DNA from: Rosistilla carotiformis | Lineage (GTDB): Bacteria; Planctomycetota; Planctomycetia; Pirellulales; Pirellulaceae | Reading direction: 5' to 3' | Length of the DNA: 64,000 bases | Assembly (NCBI RefSeq): GCF_007753095.1 | Contig: NZ_CP036348.1 | Location: forward strand, 5,805,411 to 5,869,410 | Shown: piece by piece, positions 1 to 8,468 of the stretch | Layout: every line of letters starts with the position of its first letter | Position numbering within the stretch: position 1 is the stretch's first letter | The notes under the pieces: model-generated | What the model was told of the DNA's origin: nothing | The model's database searches: none | Seen by the model: the letters and a program-made list of their open reading frames with translations, nothing else | Program-made: the position numbers and the translations under genes

Positions 1-961
1 GCGACGACATCAACAGCTGTCGCGCGGTGACGTCGTTGGGGCTACCGCAGAAGCGGAACGAGCTGCGAATCATCCCGAACGAGGCGGCGACGGCGAGGAC
101 CGCAAACAGCGGAGCGTAGTTGTAGGGAAGGACCAGCGTGATCAAAACGGCTGGCAAAGCCAACGCGCCGGCAATCGCTTGCCATCCGGCACTTTTGCCC
201 GTCGGTTCGACAACCGGCGTCATCTTAAAGCCCGCATCGGCGTATTGGCCGCGGTACATCCAAGCGATCGCCATGAAGTGCGGGTATTGCCACAGGAACA
301 ACACGGCGACCAACAACCATCCGCGAGGATCGGTCAGGCTGCCGCCAGCGGCTGCGAAGCCCATCATCATCGGCAACGCACCAGCGATCGCGCCGACGGT
401 CGTGTTCCATGCGGTCTTCTGTTTCAGCGGAGTGTACAGCATCACATAACCGACCCAAGTCGCGACACCAACAAACGCGGTGCTCCGGCCGACATTGATC
501 GCCAGGTAAGCGGTTCCCAACAGGCCGATCGTGATTCCGAAAATCAACGCAGCTCCCGGAGAGACAAGGCCGCTGGGGAGCGGGCGCTTCATCGTCCGCA
601 TCATCTTCGCATCGGCTTCGCGCTCGATGAACTGGTTCATCACGCTGGCACTACCGGCGACCGCGGCGGTGCCGATCATCAGATGCATCAACATCCACAG
701 CGAAAGATCGGTGCCCGCCAAAAACATCGCCGACATCGCGGTGGTGATCAGGATCATCATCACGATCCGCGGCTTGGTCAGATCGTACAGCCCGCGAATC
801 GACGCTTTGAGCGACGCTGCGGCGGTGCCGCCGTGCCGTCCGCGATGCGGCAAATCGGCGGCGTCGATCGAATTGCCTTCCGATGCGATCGGCACACGAG
901 TTGGTCGCACGACGGTGCTAAGTCGTTCCGGTCGATCCAATACGACAAGATCGCCACTCAT
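1..961 (-). CDS. ctaB: Haem O synthase (protoheme IX farnesyltransferase), 3' end cut by window
   Basis: Integral membrane prenyltransferase that adds farnesyl to haem B to give haem O for haem-copper oxidases. The minus strand from the ATG at 961 is open to the left edge (about 320 codons). It carries the UbiA-family aspartate-rich motif NQFIEREADAKMMRTMKRP followed by PLPSG, and the second family block YTPLKQKT...GALPMMMGF, separated by hydrophobic helices. The N-terminal 50 residues are a polar extension. It lies 28 bp downstream of the haem A synthase gene on the same strand, so the two consecutive haem-modifying steps are co-encoded. The C-terminus lies outside the window. Confidence 0.93.
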   Translation of the reverse strand, partial: MSGDLVVLDRPERLSTVVRPTRVPIASEGNSIDAADLPHRGRHGGTAAASLKASIRGLYDLTKPRIVMMILITTAMSAMFLAGTDLSLWMLMHLMIGTAAVAGSASVMNQFIEREADAKMMRTMKRPLPSGLVSPGAALIFGITIGLLGTAYLAINVGRSTAFVGVATWVGYVMLYTPLKQKTAWNTTVGAIAGALPMMMGFAAAGGSLTDPRGWLLVAVLFLWQYPHFMAIAWMYRGQYADAGFKMTPVVEPTGKSAGWQAIAGALALPAVLITLVLPYNYAPLFAVLAVAASFGMIRSSFRFCGSPNDVTARQLLMSS

Positions 962-989
962 GAAGTTAGCCTTTGTATTGTGAGCGTTC

Positions 990-2021
990 TCAATCGAACG
1001 CGGGTTTCGCAAATGAGGAGCCTTCGCAGCGTCGCGATGCTCGCAACCAAGTCCAACAGGCCAGCGCCAAGATCATCGATCCCGTCGCCATATGCCCTGT
1101 CACGATCATCGATTCGGTCCATCCTTTGGCCACGATCACATACCGCGCCAGCGACGGCCATTGATTCAGGGCCCACGGCGATCCGTAGTTCACCAACCAC
1201 GTTCCCAGTCCCAACGACCACTGCAAGATTAGCAATCCTATCAGCCCCAACCCGATTCTGGATAGCGTCAAATCGCCGCAGCGACGCAACTTCCAGGCGG
1301 TAATCACGGACAAAACCGCAACCAGGGCCGCTCCGGTAAGGTGGGAAAAGACGATATGCCGGAAAAACGAGTCGCCGGCGTCGACCGGCATGTGCCGCAG
1401 TTGAGCTCCCAGAATTAATTGAACGTAGCTGCTGATCGCCAACGCCGCCCCCCAGCGGACTGCCGTTCTGGGAACACTTGGGGCGTCGGTCGCTTGCCAC
1501 CATCGCGAACTGACTCCGGCGATCATCCAGCAGAGGACAAAAAAGGCGGGGCCAAAGCAGCCGTGGATCATCGCCACGGTTCGCGCGTCCATCACGACGC
1601 GAGCGCCCCCCAGGGCGCCTTGTAAGATCACGCCGACCAGAGCGACGATACACAGCCGCACGATCCAGCGAGGCTGCCGCGACCAGACGGCCGCGACCAA
1701 CATCGCGATCGTGATCAGGCCGACCAGCGAGGCCAGCAGACGGTGGCCGTGTTCGATCAACAAATCGAAGGGGCCCAGCAACCAGGTGGTCCACGGATAC
1801 AGGAACATATTATATCCGTAGGTCGCCGGCCAATCGGGGACCGCCATCCCGGCATCGTAGGTTGTCACCAGCCCGCCAACCCAGATCAGCGGCCAGGTCA
1901 GGCAGACCAACAGCACCGCCCAGCGATGCACCCACGGAGACCGCGACGGCGCTCCCGCTTCGTCGGTCGCGGGTGTTTCGTTCTTCAGTTCGTCCAAGAT
2001 CGGTTCCTGTTCGCGATTCAT
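990..2021 (-). CDS. ctaA: Haem A synthase (COX15/CtaA family)
   Basis: Membrane enzyme that oxidises the C8 methyl of haem O to the formyl group of haem A. The 343-residue protein has about eight hydrophobic segments and the expected histidines: EHGHRLLAS, MIHGCFGPAFF, SHLTGAAL and TGHMATGSM. The GLVTTYDAGMAVPDWP stretch is a family signature of the first periplasmic loop. The start ATG at 2021 overlaps the stop of the upstream cytochrome c gene by four bases, so translation is probably coupled. It is followed by ctaB. Confidence 0.95.
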   Translation of the reverse strand: MNREQEPILDELKNETPATDEAGAPSRSPWVHRWAVLLVCLTWPLIWVGGLVTTYDAGMAVPDWPATYGYNMFLYPWTTWLLGPFDLLIEHGHRLLASLVGLITIAMLVAAVWSRQPRWIVRLCIVALVGVILQGALGGARVVMDARTVAMIHGCFGPAFFVLCWMIAGVSSRWWQATDAPSVPRTAVRWGAALAISSYVQLILGAQLRHMPVDAGDSFFRHIVFSHLTGAALVAVLSVITAWKLRRCGDLTLSRIGLGLIGLLILQWSLGLGTWLVNYGSPWALNQWPSLARYVIVAKGWTESMIVTGHMATGSMILALACWTWLRASRRCEGSSFAKPAFD

Positions 2022-3325
2022 AGTGCTTCGCCTCGCCCGGTTTGCGAAAGTGAAAGCACATAATGGACGATATCCCAGACGTCGCCGGTCGTCAGCCCGC
2101 TGCCGCTGGGTTGGTCGACCAGGTTGATCGCGGGCATCGGAGTTCCATCGATCCCCTGCACGATCCGGCGGTAGATGTCCTGCGGCTGATCGCCACCGCG
2201 AAACGCACCGGCATGCATATCGCGAGGCAAGATGTTCCGCGGCTTGTGGGCTCCTAGAGCCAAATATTCCCGAACGACCTGCTTCTTTTCAGGGTCCTTG
2301 GGATCCAGCCCGTTGCGCATCGTCCATTCTTTGGTCCAATCGTCGTAGTCGTTGACTTGACCGTCGCCCCGCCCATCGGCTCCGTGGCAGATGGCACAGT
2401 TGGCGACTTTGCCGCCAAACAACGCTTTGCCGCGCGCGATCGACGCGGCCATCTCCGCCTGCTGGTCCGCGGTCGCATCGGCTGCCAACGGCCAGGCCGG
2501 AATCTTTTCGGGCGGCGGCGCGATCGCGACGACTTGTTCGGGAGCGTCGATCCATCGGCTCGCCGCCGCGACGACATAATCCTCGATCGCATCCCATTGT
2601 TCCTGATACGCTTCCGGATCGCTCTCCTTCAGCTCCATTGCTAACAGACGATCTTGCGGCGTTTGGTCGGGATCGCCGTAGCCGAGTTCGTTGGCCGCGT
2701 CGCGATACATCGCCCGTTCGACCTCGCCGCGAAGCGTCAAATAGATCACATACTGAGCCAACGCGGTCAGATCTTCGGCGGGATAGAGATGAAAGGAAGG
2801 CATCGACGTGCCGGGCATCCCCTGTCGCAGCGTCCGAACCAGATCGTCGACCGTCGGCTTGGCGCCGTACTGGGTCGATTTGAACTTAAACACACCCATT
2901 CGGAAATCGCGTGGGTAGGGATTCAGCAGGCTGGAGGCCGGCCCGTTCCCATCGCCGCTGATCCCATGGCACTGAGAGCAATGTTTGCGGAACAGGCCGC
3001 GATCGGTCCCGTCGCGATCGCTGGCAACCGCTCCGGCAGCGCGTTGAAGATTTTCGAGCTGGATCAGCGATTGAAAATCGGGATTCTCGGTCAGCACCGC
3101 CGGCAACAATGGCTCGTCCGGCGTTCCGAACAACTGAGTGATCGCGATCTGGGTGTCGTCGATCGCGGTGTCCAATTCCGCGCCGTGGATCTCCATCTTG
3201 TGCGCGAAGACCCGATTCATGCGGAAATCGGGCGGCTCGGTACCGCAGCCTGGGAGAATCAGCAGCGCCAGCAAGGCGATACCGAGGGCAATTTTTCTAC
3301 GTATTTCAGCATCCATCCGCTTCAT
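2018..3325 (-). CDS. Dihaem cytochrome c lipoprotein
   Basis: Predicted exported electron carrier of 435 residues. I chose the ATG at 3325 because the translation then opens with a lipoprotein signal (MKRMDAEIRRKIAL..., lipobox LPGC at about residue 27). The longer frame back to 3583 adds 86 arginine-rich residues that look like non-coding sequence. Two CxxCH haem sites are visible: CSQCH in a domain with MPSFH as possible distal Met region, and CAICHGADGRGDG in the C-terminal half. It is the first gene of an operon with ctaA and ctaB, so it may donate electrons to the oxidase that those genes supply. It could also be a subunit of an alternative complex III; the window does not show which. 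Confidence 0.85.
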   Translation of the reverse strand: MKRMDAEIRRKIALGIALLALLILPGCGTEPPDFRMNRVFAHKMEIHGAELDTAIDDTQIAITQLFGTPDEPLLPAVLTENPDFQSLIQLENLQRAAGAVASDRDGTDRGLFRKHCSQCHGISGDGNGPASSLLNPYPRDFRMGVFKFKSTQYGAKPTVDDLVRTLRQGMPGTSMPSFHLYPAEDLTALAQYVIYLTLRGEVERAMYRDAANELGYGDPDQTPQDRLLAMELKESDPEAYQEQWDAIEDYVVAAASRWIDAPEQVVAIAPPPEKIPAWPLAADATADQQAEMAASIARGKALFGGKVANCAICHGADGRGDGQVNDYDDWTKEWTMRNGLDPKDPEKKQVVREYLALGAHKPRNILPRDMHAGAFRGGDQPQDIYRRIVQGIDGTPMPAINLVDQPSGSGLTTGDVWDIVHYVLSLSQTGRGEAL

Positions 3326-3673
3326 TCTATCCCGATGCGGCGAGTTGCCCAGGCCGATCGGACCGCCCCGCTGCCGCCCTATTGTCGCAGCCCCACCCCG
3401 GCCGCAACCCAGCAAACGTCTCGTCCACACCACACGACAGCGGAACGAAGTCAGGACCAAGGGTCCGGCCATTTCCAACGGCTGCCGAATCGGCCTGATG
3501 GTTCCTCCTACCCGTGCGTCTTGTTCCGCCCGGCTGTGATCTGCCTTCGTTAAATTCCTGTTGATCTCGTGTAATCCAACCAAGATTGCGTATCATTGGA
3601 CAAGCTACCTGTCTCCGCCGATTCGATCGGCCGCCGGCTCGAATAGGTCTTCCCCCTTGGAAAGGTTGTCGAA
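3326..3673. other. Divergent intergenic region, 348 bp
   Basis: This lies between the divergently transcribed cytochrome c operon and the redoxin-monooxygenase gene and should hold both promoters. No convincing -35/-10 pair, terminator or repeat was seen. An open frame covers part of it on the minus strand, but its translation is unlike a protein. Confidence 0.5.
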
Positions 3674-5623
3674 GTGCTCCGCTCTTTTGTCGCTTCTTTG
3701 CTAGTCGTTGTTGCCTTCCATTCTCCTCTGCCGGGCGTTGAATCGTCAGCGGGACATCTCGGGTTGCAATTGGCCAAGATCGACGCCGATGACTTTCGCG
3801 GACGACGTTGGCAGGTGCAGGACTTTGACCAGCCCGACTTGCTGGTCGTCGCTTTCCTCGGAACGCAGTGTCCTCTGGCAAAGCTGTATGCAACGCGGTT
3901 GGTCGAGCTCGAAAAGGAATACGCTCCCCGCGGCGTCGGCTTTGTCGCGGTGATGAGCAACACGCAAGATTCGATTGCCGAGATCGCCGCCTTCGCTCGC
4001 GACCACCAGCTGACGTTTCCGGTGCTCAAAGACGCGGGGAATCGAATCGCCGATCGATTGGCTGCCGAACGAACGCCTGAGGTTTTCCTGTTGGACCGCG
4101 ATCGAAAGGTCGTTTATTGGGGACGCGTCGACGACCAATACGGGATAGGTTTCGCCCGCGATTTCCCTCGCAGCTTCGATCTCAAGAATGCGATCGACGA
4201 TCGACTGGCCGGTCGGCCGATCAAGACGCCGGTGACGCGATCGATTGGATGTATCATCGGCCGTCAAAAGAAAGCCGACAGCGATTCGAAGATCACTTTT
4301 GGCAATCAGGTTTCGCGGATCCTGCAGAAGCACTGCGTCGAGTGCCATCGTGAGGGAGAGATCGCGCCGTTTGCGTTGACCGATTACGACGAGGTCTCCG
4401 GCTGGGCTGACATGATCGCCGAAACCGTTCGCGGCGGACGGATGCCTCCATGGCATGCTGATCCCGCGCACGGGTCGTTTGCCAACGATCGCTCGATGTC
4501 CGACGAAGACAAACAGACGCTGTACGATTGGGCCGACGCGGGTGCTCCGGCGGGCGATCTTGCGAACCTTCCCGAACCGGTCCAATACACGCCTGGCTGG
4601 CTGCTGCCCCAAGAGCCCGACATGGTCGTCAACGTCAGCCCCGAGCCCTTCGAGGTTCCCGCCGATGGGGCTGTGAAGTATCAATATTTCCGTGTCGATC
4701 CCGGTTTCACCGAAGACAAATGGCTGCGCTATGCCGAACTGCAGCCTGGCAATCGCGAGGTGGTCCATCACATCTTGGCCTTCGCGGTGCCTAAGGGAAC
4801 CAAGCGTGGGCTGGGAGCTCAACATGGCTACTTGGTTGGCTATGTCCCCGGCACGCGGATCGAACCTTTGCCCAAAGGCTGGGCCAAGAAGATTCCCGCC
4901 GGCAGCGAGCTGATCTTCCAAGTCCACTACACTCCGATCGGATCGCCGCAAATCGATCACAGCCGCCTGGGGATGATCTTTGCCGACGATGCGGAGGTCA
5001 CGCATGAGATCGTCACCACCAGTGCGGTGCAGCCTCGGTTAAACATTCCTCCCGGGGACGACAACTACACAGTCACCGCGGTCCAACGCAATTTGCCCGA
5101 CAGCCAACTGCTGGGCTTCAGTCCCCACATGCACCTGCGCGGCAAGGCGTTCCGTTACGAATTGATCGACCCCAGCGGTGATCGCAGCACGCTGTTGGAC
5201 ATCCCAGCGTACGACTTCAATTGGCAGACGTTTTATCTGTTCGACAATCCGATCTCGGTCGACGCGGGATCGCAAATGTTGTGCACCGCCGCGTTTGATA
5301 ACAGCTCCAAGAACCTGAATAATCCCGATCCGACCGCGACCGTTCGCTGGGGGGACCAAACCTGGGATGAGATGATGATCGGGTACTTTCATTACGCGGT
5401 GCCGCGTGGGGAAGCGAAGGCGGCCGCGCCGACGATGCGTCAGCGGGCGGCCGATGCGGTCCGGCGAAACGGCCGTCTGCGGGTCTTTGAGCGGATCGAC
5501 CGCGATGGCGATGGCAAGATCGCGCGCAAGGAAACCCCCTCCGAATTGCATGCAACCTTCGATCGCTTGGATCGCAATGGCGATAGCATTTTGACGCGTG
5601 CCGAGGTCGAAGCGGGGGAGTGA
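3674..5623 (+). CDS. Redoxin / cytochrome c / copper type II monooxygenase / EF-hand fusion
   Basis: Multidomain exported protein of 649 residues with a GTG start and a short signal peptide (LRSFVASLLVVVAF). Order: thioredoxin-fold redoxin (about 20-195, single active-site Cys in GTQCPLAKLY, C66); a haem-binding CVECH motif (C221, C224, H225) in a planctomycete cytochrome-like segment ending in MPPWHADP; a copper type II ascorbate-dependent monooxygenase-like region with His pair H365-H366, H418 (QVHYTPIG), H485-M-H487 (SPHMHLRG) and Met in DEMMIGYFHY (567/568); then two EF-hand loops (DRDGDGKIARKE and DRNGDSILTRAE). These match in order the CuH and CuM ligands known from peptidylglycine hydroxylases. 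Substrate unknown. It stands alone, divergent from the cytochrome c operon. Confidence 0.85.
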   Translation: MLRSFVASLLVVVAFHSPLPGVESSAGHLGLQLAKIDADDFRGRRWQVQDFDQPDLLVVAFLGTQCPLAKLYATRLVELEKEYAPRGVGFVAVMSNTQDSIAEIAAFARDHQLTFPVLKDAGNRIADRLAAERTPEVFLLDRDRKVVYWGRVDDQYGIGFARDFPRSFDLKNAIDDRLAGRPIKTPVTRSIGCIIGRQKKADSDSKITFGNQVSRILQKHCVECHREGEIAPFALTDYDEVSGWADMIAETVRGGRMPPWHADPAHGSFANDRSMSDEDKQTLYDWADAGAPAGDLANLPEPVQYTPGWLLPQEPDMVVNVSPEPFEVPADGAVKYQYFRVDPGFTEDKWLRYAELQPGNREVVHHILAFAVPKGTKRGLGAQHGYLVGYVPGTRIEPLPKGWAKKIPAGSELIFQVHYTPIGSPQIDHSRLGMIFADDAEVTHEIVTTSAVQPRLNIPPGDDNYTVTAVQRNLPDSQLLGFSPHMHLRGKAFRYELIDPSGDRSTLLDIPAYDFNWQTFYLFDNPISVDAGSQMLCTAAFDNSSKNLNNPDPTATVRWGDQTWDEMMIGYFHYAVPRGEAKAAAPTMRQRAADAVRRNGRLRVFERIDRDGDGKIARKETPSELHATFDRLDRNGDSILTRAEVEAGE

Positions 5624-5839
5624 ACTCGCTAGCATTTGCCCGATTATTTTAACTGACTGTTGCCGTTTAGGATTTGGCGAGGCAGCGTCGGCAATCCCAG
5701 GGGCATTGGGGCTCAGCGGTTACCTGGGTCGAACCGATTATCTAGATAGGTAAAGGCCGATCGGCGTTTCCGATTTTCGCGGAATTCGCTATTCTCCGGC
5801 CAATATTTAGAATCTCAAGGCCTCAAGTGTGATTGCCGG

Positions 5840-7036
5840 ATGCCCACGCGGCTGACCCGATATATCCTCTGGGAAATCACGAAGGTGTTCCTGGTAGCGA
5901 TCGTTTCGCTCACGGTGCTGATCTTATTGATCGTCGTCGCGCGGGAACTATTGCGCCAAGGTCTTGGTCCGGCGGCGCTGCTGCAGTTGTTACCGTTGTT
6001 CCTGCCGCTGAGTCTGCAATTCGCGTTGCCGACGACGGCCCTTTTTGCTGTCAGTGCCGTCTACGGGCGGATCTCTGCGGACGGCGAGATCGCGACGGTC
6101 AAAGCGGCTGGAATCTCGCCGCTGACGATCATGAAGCCGGCTTTCATCTTCGGTTTGATCCTCAGTCCGATCGCCGTGGGGCTGAACGATCTGGCCGTCG
6201 GATGGGGCAAGCCGGGCGTGAAACATGTGCTGCTGCATTCGCTCGAAGAGATCGTCTATCGGCGCCTGCAAGCCCAACGTTCCTACAGTTCGGACAAAGG
6301 GTTTTCGATCCACGTTCAAGATGTCAAGGATCGTCGCCTTCTATGGCCAACGGTCACCTTGCATAGTTCGGGCAGCGAATTGCCGATCACGGTCACGGCT
6401 AGCGAAGGAAGCTTGCATCTGAATGCCGAACGCGAGACGTTGATGCTGCGGTTGGTCGACAGCCGAATCGAGGGGGGCGGAGCTTTCCGCAGCCACTTCC
6501 CCGGCGAGATCGTTCCGGAGATTCCACTAAACAAAGCCTTCGCCAAGGGGGACCCCAGCAGTTCCCGCCCCGCCGATCTTCCACTGTATCTGATCGGTCC
6601 CGAAGCGATTCGCAGCGAAAAAGCGATGTCGATCGATCGTCAACGTCTAGCCGCTCAAACCGGTTTTGCGTTGGCCAATGGCCGCTGGAACGATATCGTC
6701 GGACCGCCGGGGGCTGACTTGCGAGGTGCGATTGGCGGCGGTGCCGATCGGCTGAACCGATTGCACGTCGAACCCTGGCGACGCTGGTCGTTCGGATTCT
6801 CGTGTTTCTTCTTCGTGCTGGTCGGAGCACCACTGGCGATCATGGCCAGAACCGCCGATTATTGGACCAGCTTTGGAATGGTCTTCCTGCCGATTCTGAT
6901 CTTCTATTTTCCGATCTTCATCGTCGGCCAGGACTATGCCAAAAACGGAGAATTGCCACCCTACAGCGTGTGGATGGCAAACTCCGTCGTCGCGATTGTC
7001 GCTGTCTTCATGATCAAACGCGTTTGGCGTTATTGA
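5840..7036 (+). CDS. LptF/LptG family permease (YjgP/YjgQ)
   Basis: 398-residue inner-membrane protein of the LPS-transport permease family, which with LptB and LptC moves lipopolysaccharide out of the inner membrane. It opens with the family-typical LTRYILWEITKVFLVAI helix, has three N-terminal transmembrane segments, the conserved cytoplasmic stretch DGEIATVKAAGISPL, a large periplasmic beta region (about 120-300), and three C-terminal helices starting near FGFSCFFFVLVGAPLAI. I cannot tell LptF from LptG. It converges on the DUF1080 gene with 12 bp between the stops. Confidence 0.88.
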   Translation: MPTRLTRYILWEITKVFLVAIVSLTVLILLIVVARELLRQGLGPAALLQLLPLFLPLSLQFALPTTALFAVSAVYGRISADGEIATVKAAGISPLTIMKPAFIFGLILSPIAVGLNDLAVGWGKPGVKHVLLHSLEEIVYRRLQAQRSYSSDKGFSIHVQDVKDRRLLWPTVTLHSSGSELPITVTASEGSLHLNAERETLMLRLVDSRIEGGGAFRSHFPGEIVPEIPLNKAFAKGDPSSSRPADLPLYLIGPEAIRSEKAMSIDRQRLAAQTGFALANGRWNDIVGPPGADLRGAIGGGADRLNRLHVEPWRRWSFGFSCFFFVLVGAPLAIMARTADYWTSFGMVFLPILIFYFPIFIVGQDYAKNGELPPYSVWMANSVVAIVAVFMIKRVWRY

Positions 7037-7048
7037 TCTTCAAGCAGA

Positions 7049-8332
7049 TTAAAGCGGCAAGATGCTGATCTCTTTGAATTCAACCGGATCGTTGTGTCCG
7101 GCAAATCCGAAGTGACCTTTGCTGAGTTCGCGACCTGGGTGAGGCGAATCGGCCATGAATTCGGTCACCTTGCTGACATCGGTATCCAAGATCTTGTTGC
7201 CGTTGAGTTCGACGACGATGGTCGAGCCTTTAACAGTCACCTCTTGGAAGTTCCATTGGCCCACTTCGCGAAGGAAGCCGCGAGCCGCCGCTGCCATGCC
7301 GTAAGCCGAACCGTGATATTGCCTCGCGTCCAGCTTGGCATATTTTTCAGCCGTGTTGTCCAGAACCTGCAGTTCGGTCATTCCCGAATAAGCTGGGTTG
7401 CCTTCGCCGGGGTAACGAATCGCCAAGCCGTTGTTGCCACCTGGAGGCAGACGGAACATCACGCGTGCTTTGAAGTCGCCGTAGGTCTTGTCGGTGAACA
7501 GCGTTCCGCCGTGCTTCGGCTTGCAGCGGATCATGCCGTCGACGACTTCATAGTTGTCGACCGCGCCCTTCCAACCGGTCAGCGATTTGCCATCGAAGAC
7601 CGATTCAAACCCTTCGCCACCGTGAGACGCCAGGATCTGATTCGCTTCGTCGGCACCGATCTCGCGGATCGCGACGTCGCGCCACAGGATCTCGCCGCCG
7701 TGGGTTTGCAATTGGATCGGGCCGCTGCGGAACAGCGGTTGGCTGCGGTCCCAGTAGTTTTCCATCAGGGCATTGTCGACGACCAATTGATCGTTCAGGT
7801 AGACGGTCGTGCGTTGCCCCACTTGGATCACGCGAACCGAGTTCCATTCACCGAACGGCTTGTCGGCCTTGACCAACGGGTCTTTGCCGGGAGCGCCAGC
7901 GGAGTTGTTCCAGAGGGCGCCGGAGCCGAGGTTGGCACCCAGCTTAAACTTGCTTTCGTCGGTCGTGTCCCAGATTTGCACCTGCGGTGTGCCACGCAGG
8001 TAGATCCCGCTGTCCGCTTTGGCCACCGTACGGTATTCGAGCTTCAGTTCGTAATCGGTGTACTCTTTGTCGGTCGTCAGGTAGGGGCCGTGGCCGTCGT
8101 TGATCAGCACACCGTCTTTGTTCGACCAATGCGCTTCGGTCTCTTGCTTCCACTGAGCAAGCTTTTCGGCGTCGACGTCCGCATATTTGCGGGGGTCCAA
8201 GTGGGGACGTCCGTGCCAGCCTTCGAGTCCCGATTCGGGAACCAAAGAGGTGAACTCGGGCGTGGTCTCTTGAGCGTTGGCGACCGTGCAAACCAAGGCC
8301 ACAAGGGGAACGATAAAAGCAGAACGCAGCAT
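7049..8332 (-). CDS. Secreted protein with two DUF1080 (3-keto-disaccharide hydrolase-like) domains
   Basis: 427-residue exported protein. The ATG at 8332 gives a clean signal peptide (MLRSAFIVPLVALVCTVANAQ); longer starts reach into the promoter of the divergent cyclase gene. Two concanavalin-like DUF1080 domains follow: residues about 30-225 (GLEGWHGR, GIYLRGTPQVQIWD, GEWNSVRVIQVG, GPIQLQTHG) and about 238-427 (FDGKSLTGWKG, NGLAIRYPGEG, GHFGFAGHNDPVEFK). The family is known to bind or hydrolyse sugars, including 3-keto-glycosides. A three-domain relative lies at 41103-43217, suggesting local expansion. Sugar specificity cannot be read from the sequence. Confidence 0.88.
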   Translation of the reverse strand: MLRSAFIVPLVALVCTVANAQETTPEFTSLVPESGLEGWHGRPHLDPRKYADVDAEKLAQWKQETEAHWSNKDGVLINDGHGPYLTTDKEYTDYELKLEYRTVAKADSGIYLRGTPQVQIWDTTDESKFKLGANLGSGALWNNSAGAPGKDPLVKADKPFGEWNSVRVIQVGQRTTVYLNDQLVVDNALMENYWDRSQPLFRSGPIQLQTHGGEILWRDVAIREIGADEANQILASHGGEGFESVFDGKSLTGWKGAVDNYEVVDGMIRCKPKHGGTLFTDKTYGDFKARVMFRLPPGGNNGLAIRYPGEGNPAYSGMTELQVLDNTAEKYAKLDARQYHGSAYGMAAAARGFLREVGQWNFQEVTVKGSTIVVELNGNKILDTDVSKVTEFMADSPHPGRELSKGHFGFAGHNDPVEFKEISILPL

Positions 8333-8468
8333 GCGCAAGGCACTCCAGATTCGAATAGAGGTGGGTAAGATGGACGGGGACGGCCATTGTAACCTGAGCA
8401 TCGCAGGTAAGCTACGGTTTCTGACGCCCCACATTCCCGAAACCCCCGCCGTTGGGTTCAATGAGAAA

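Noticed and set aside
179-1303. Plus-strand frame of 374 codons at the left edge
   Set aside because: Antisense to ctaB and ctaA; Arg/His-rich and not protein-like. The real ctaB is easily missed because it is cut by the window edge.
3326-3583. Upstream extension of the dihaem cytochrome c
   Set aside because: Arg/Gly-rich residues lie before a standard lipoprotein signal that begins at 3325; the extension would bury the signal.
3746-5005. Minus-strand frame of 419 codons
   Set aside because: Antisense to the redoxin-monooxygenase fusion; no recognisable domain.
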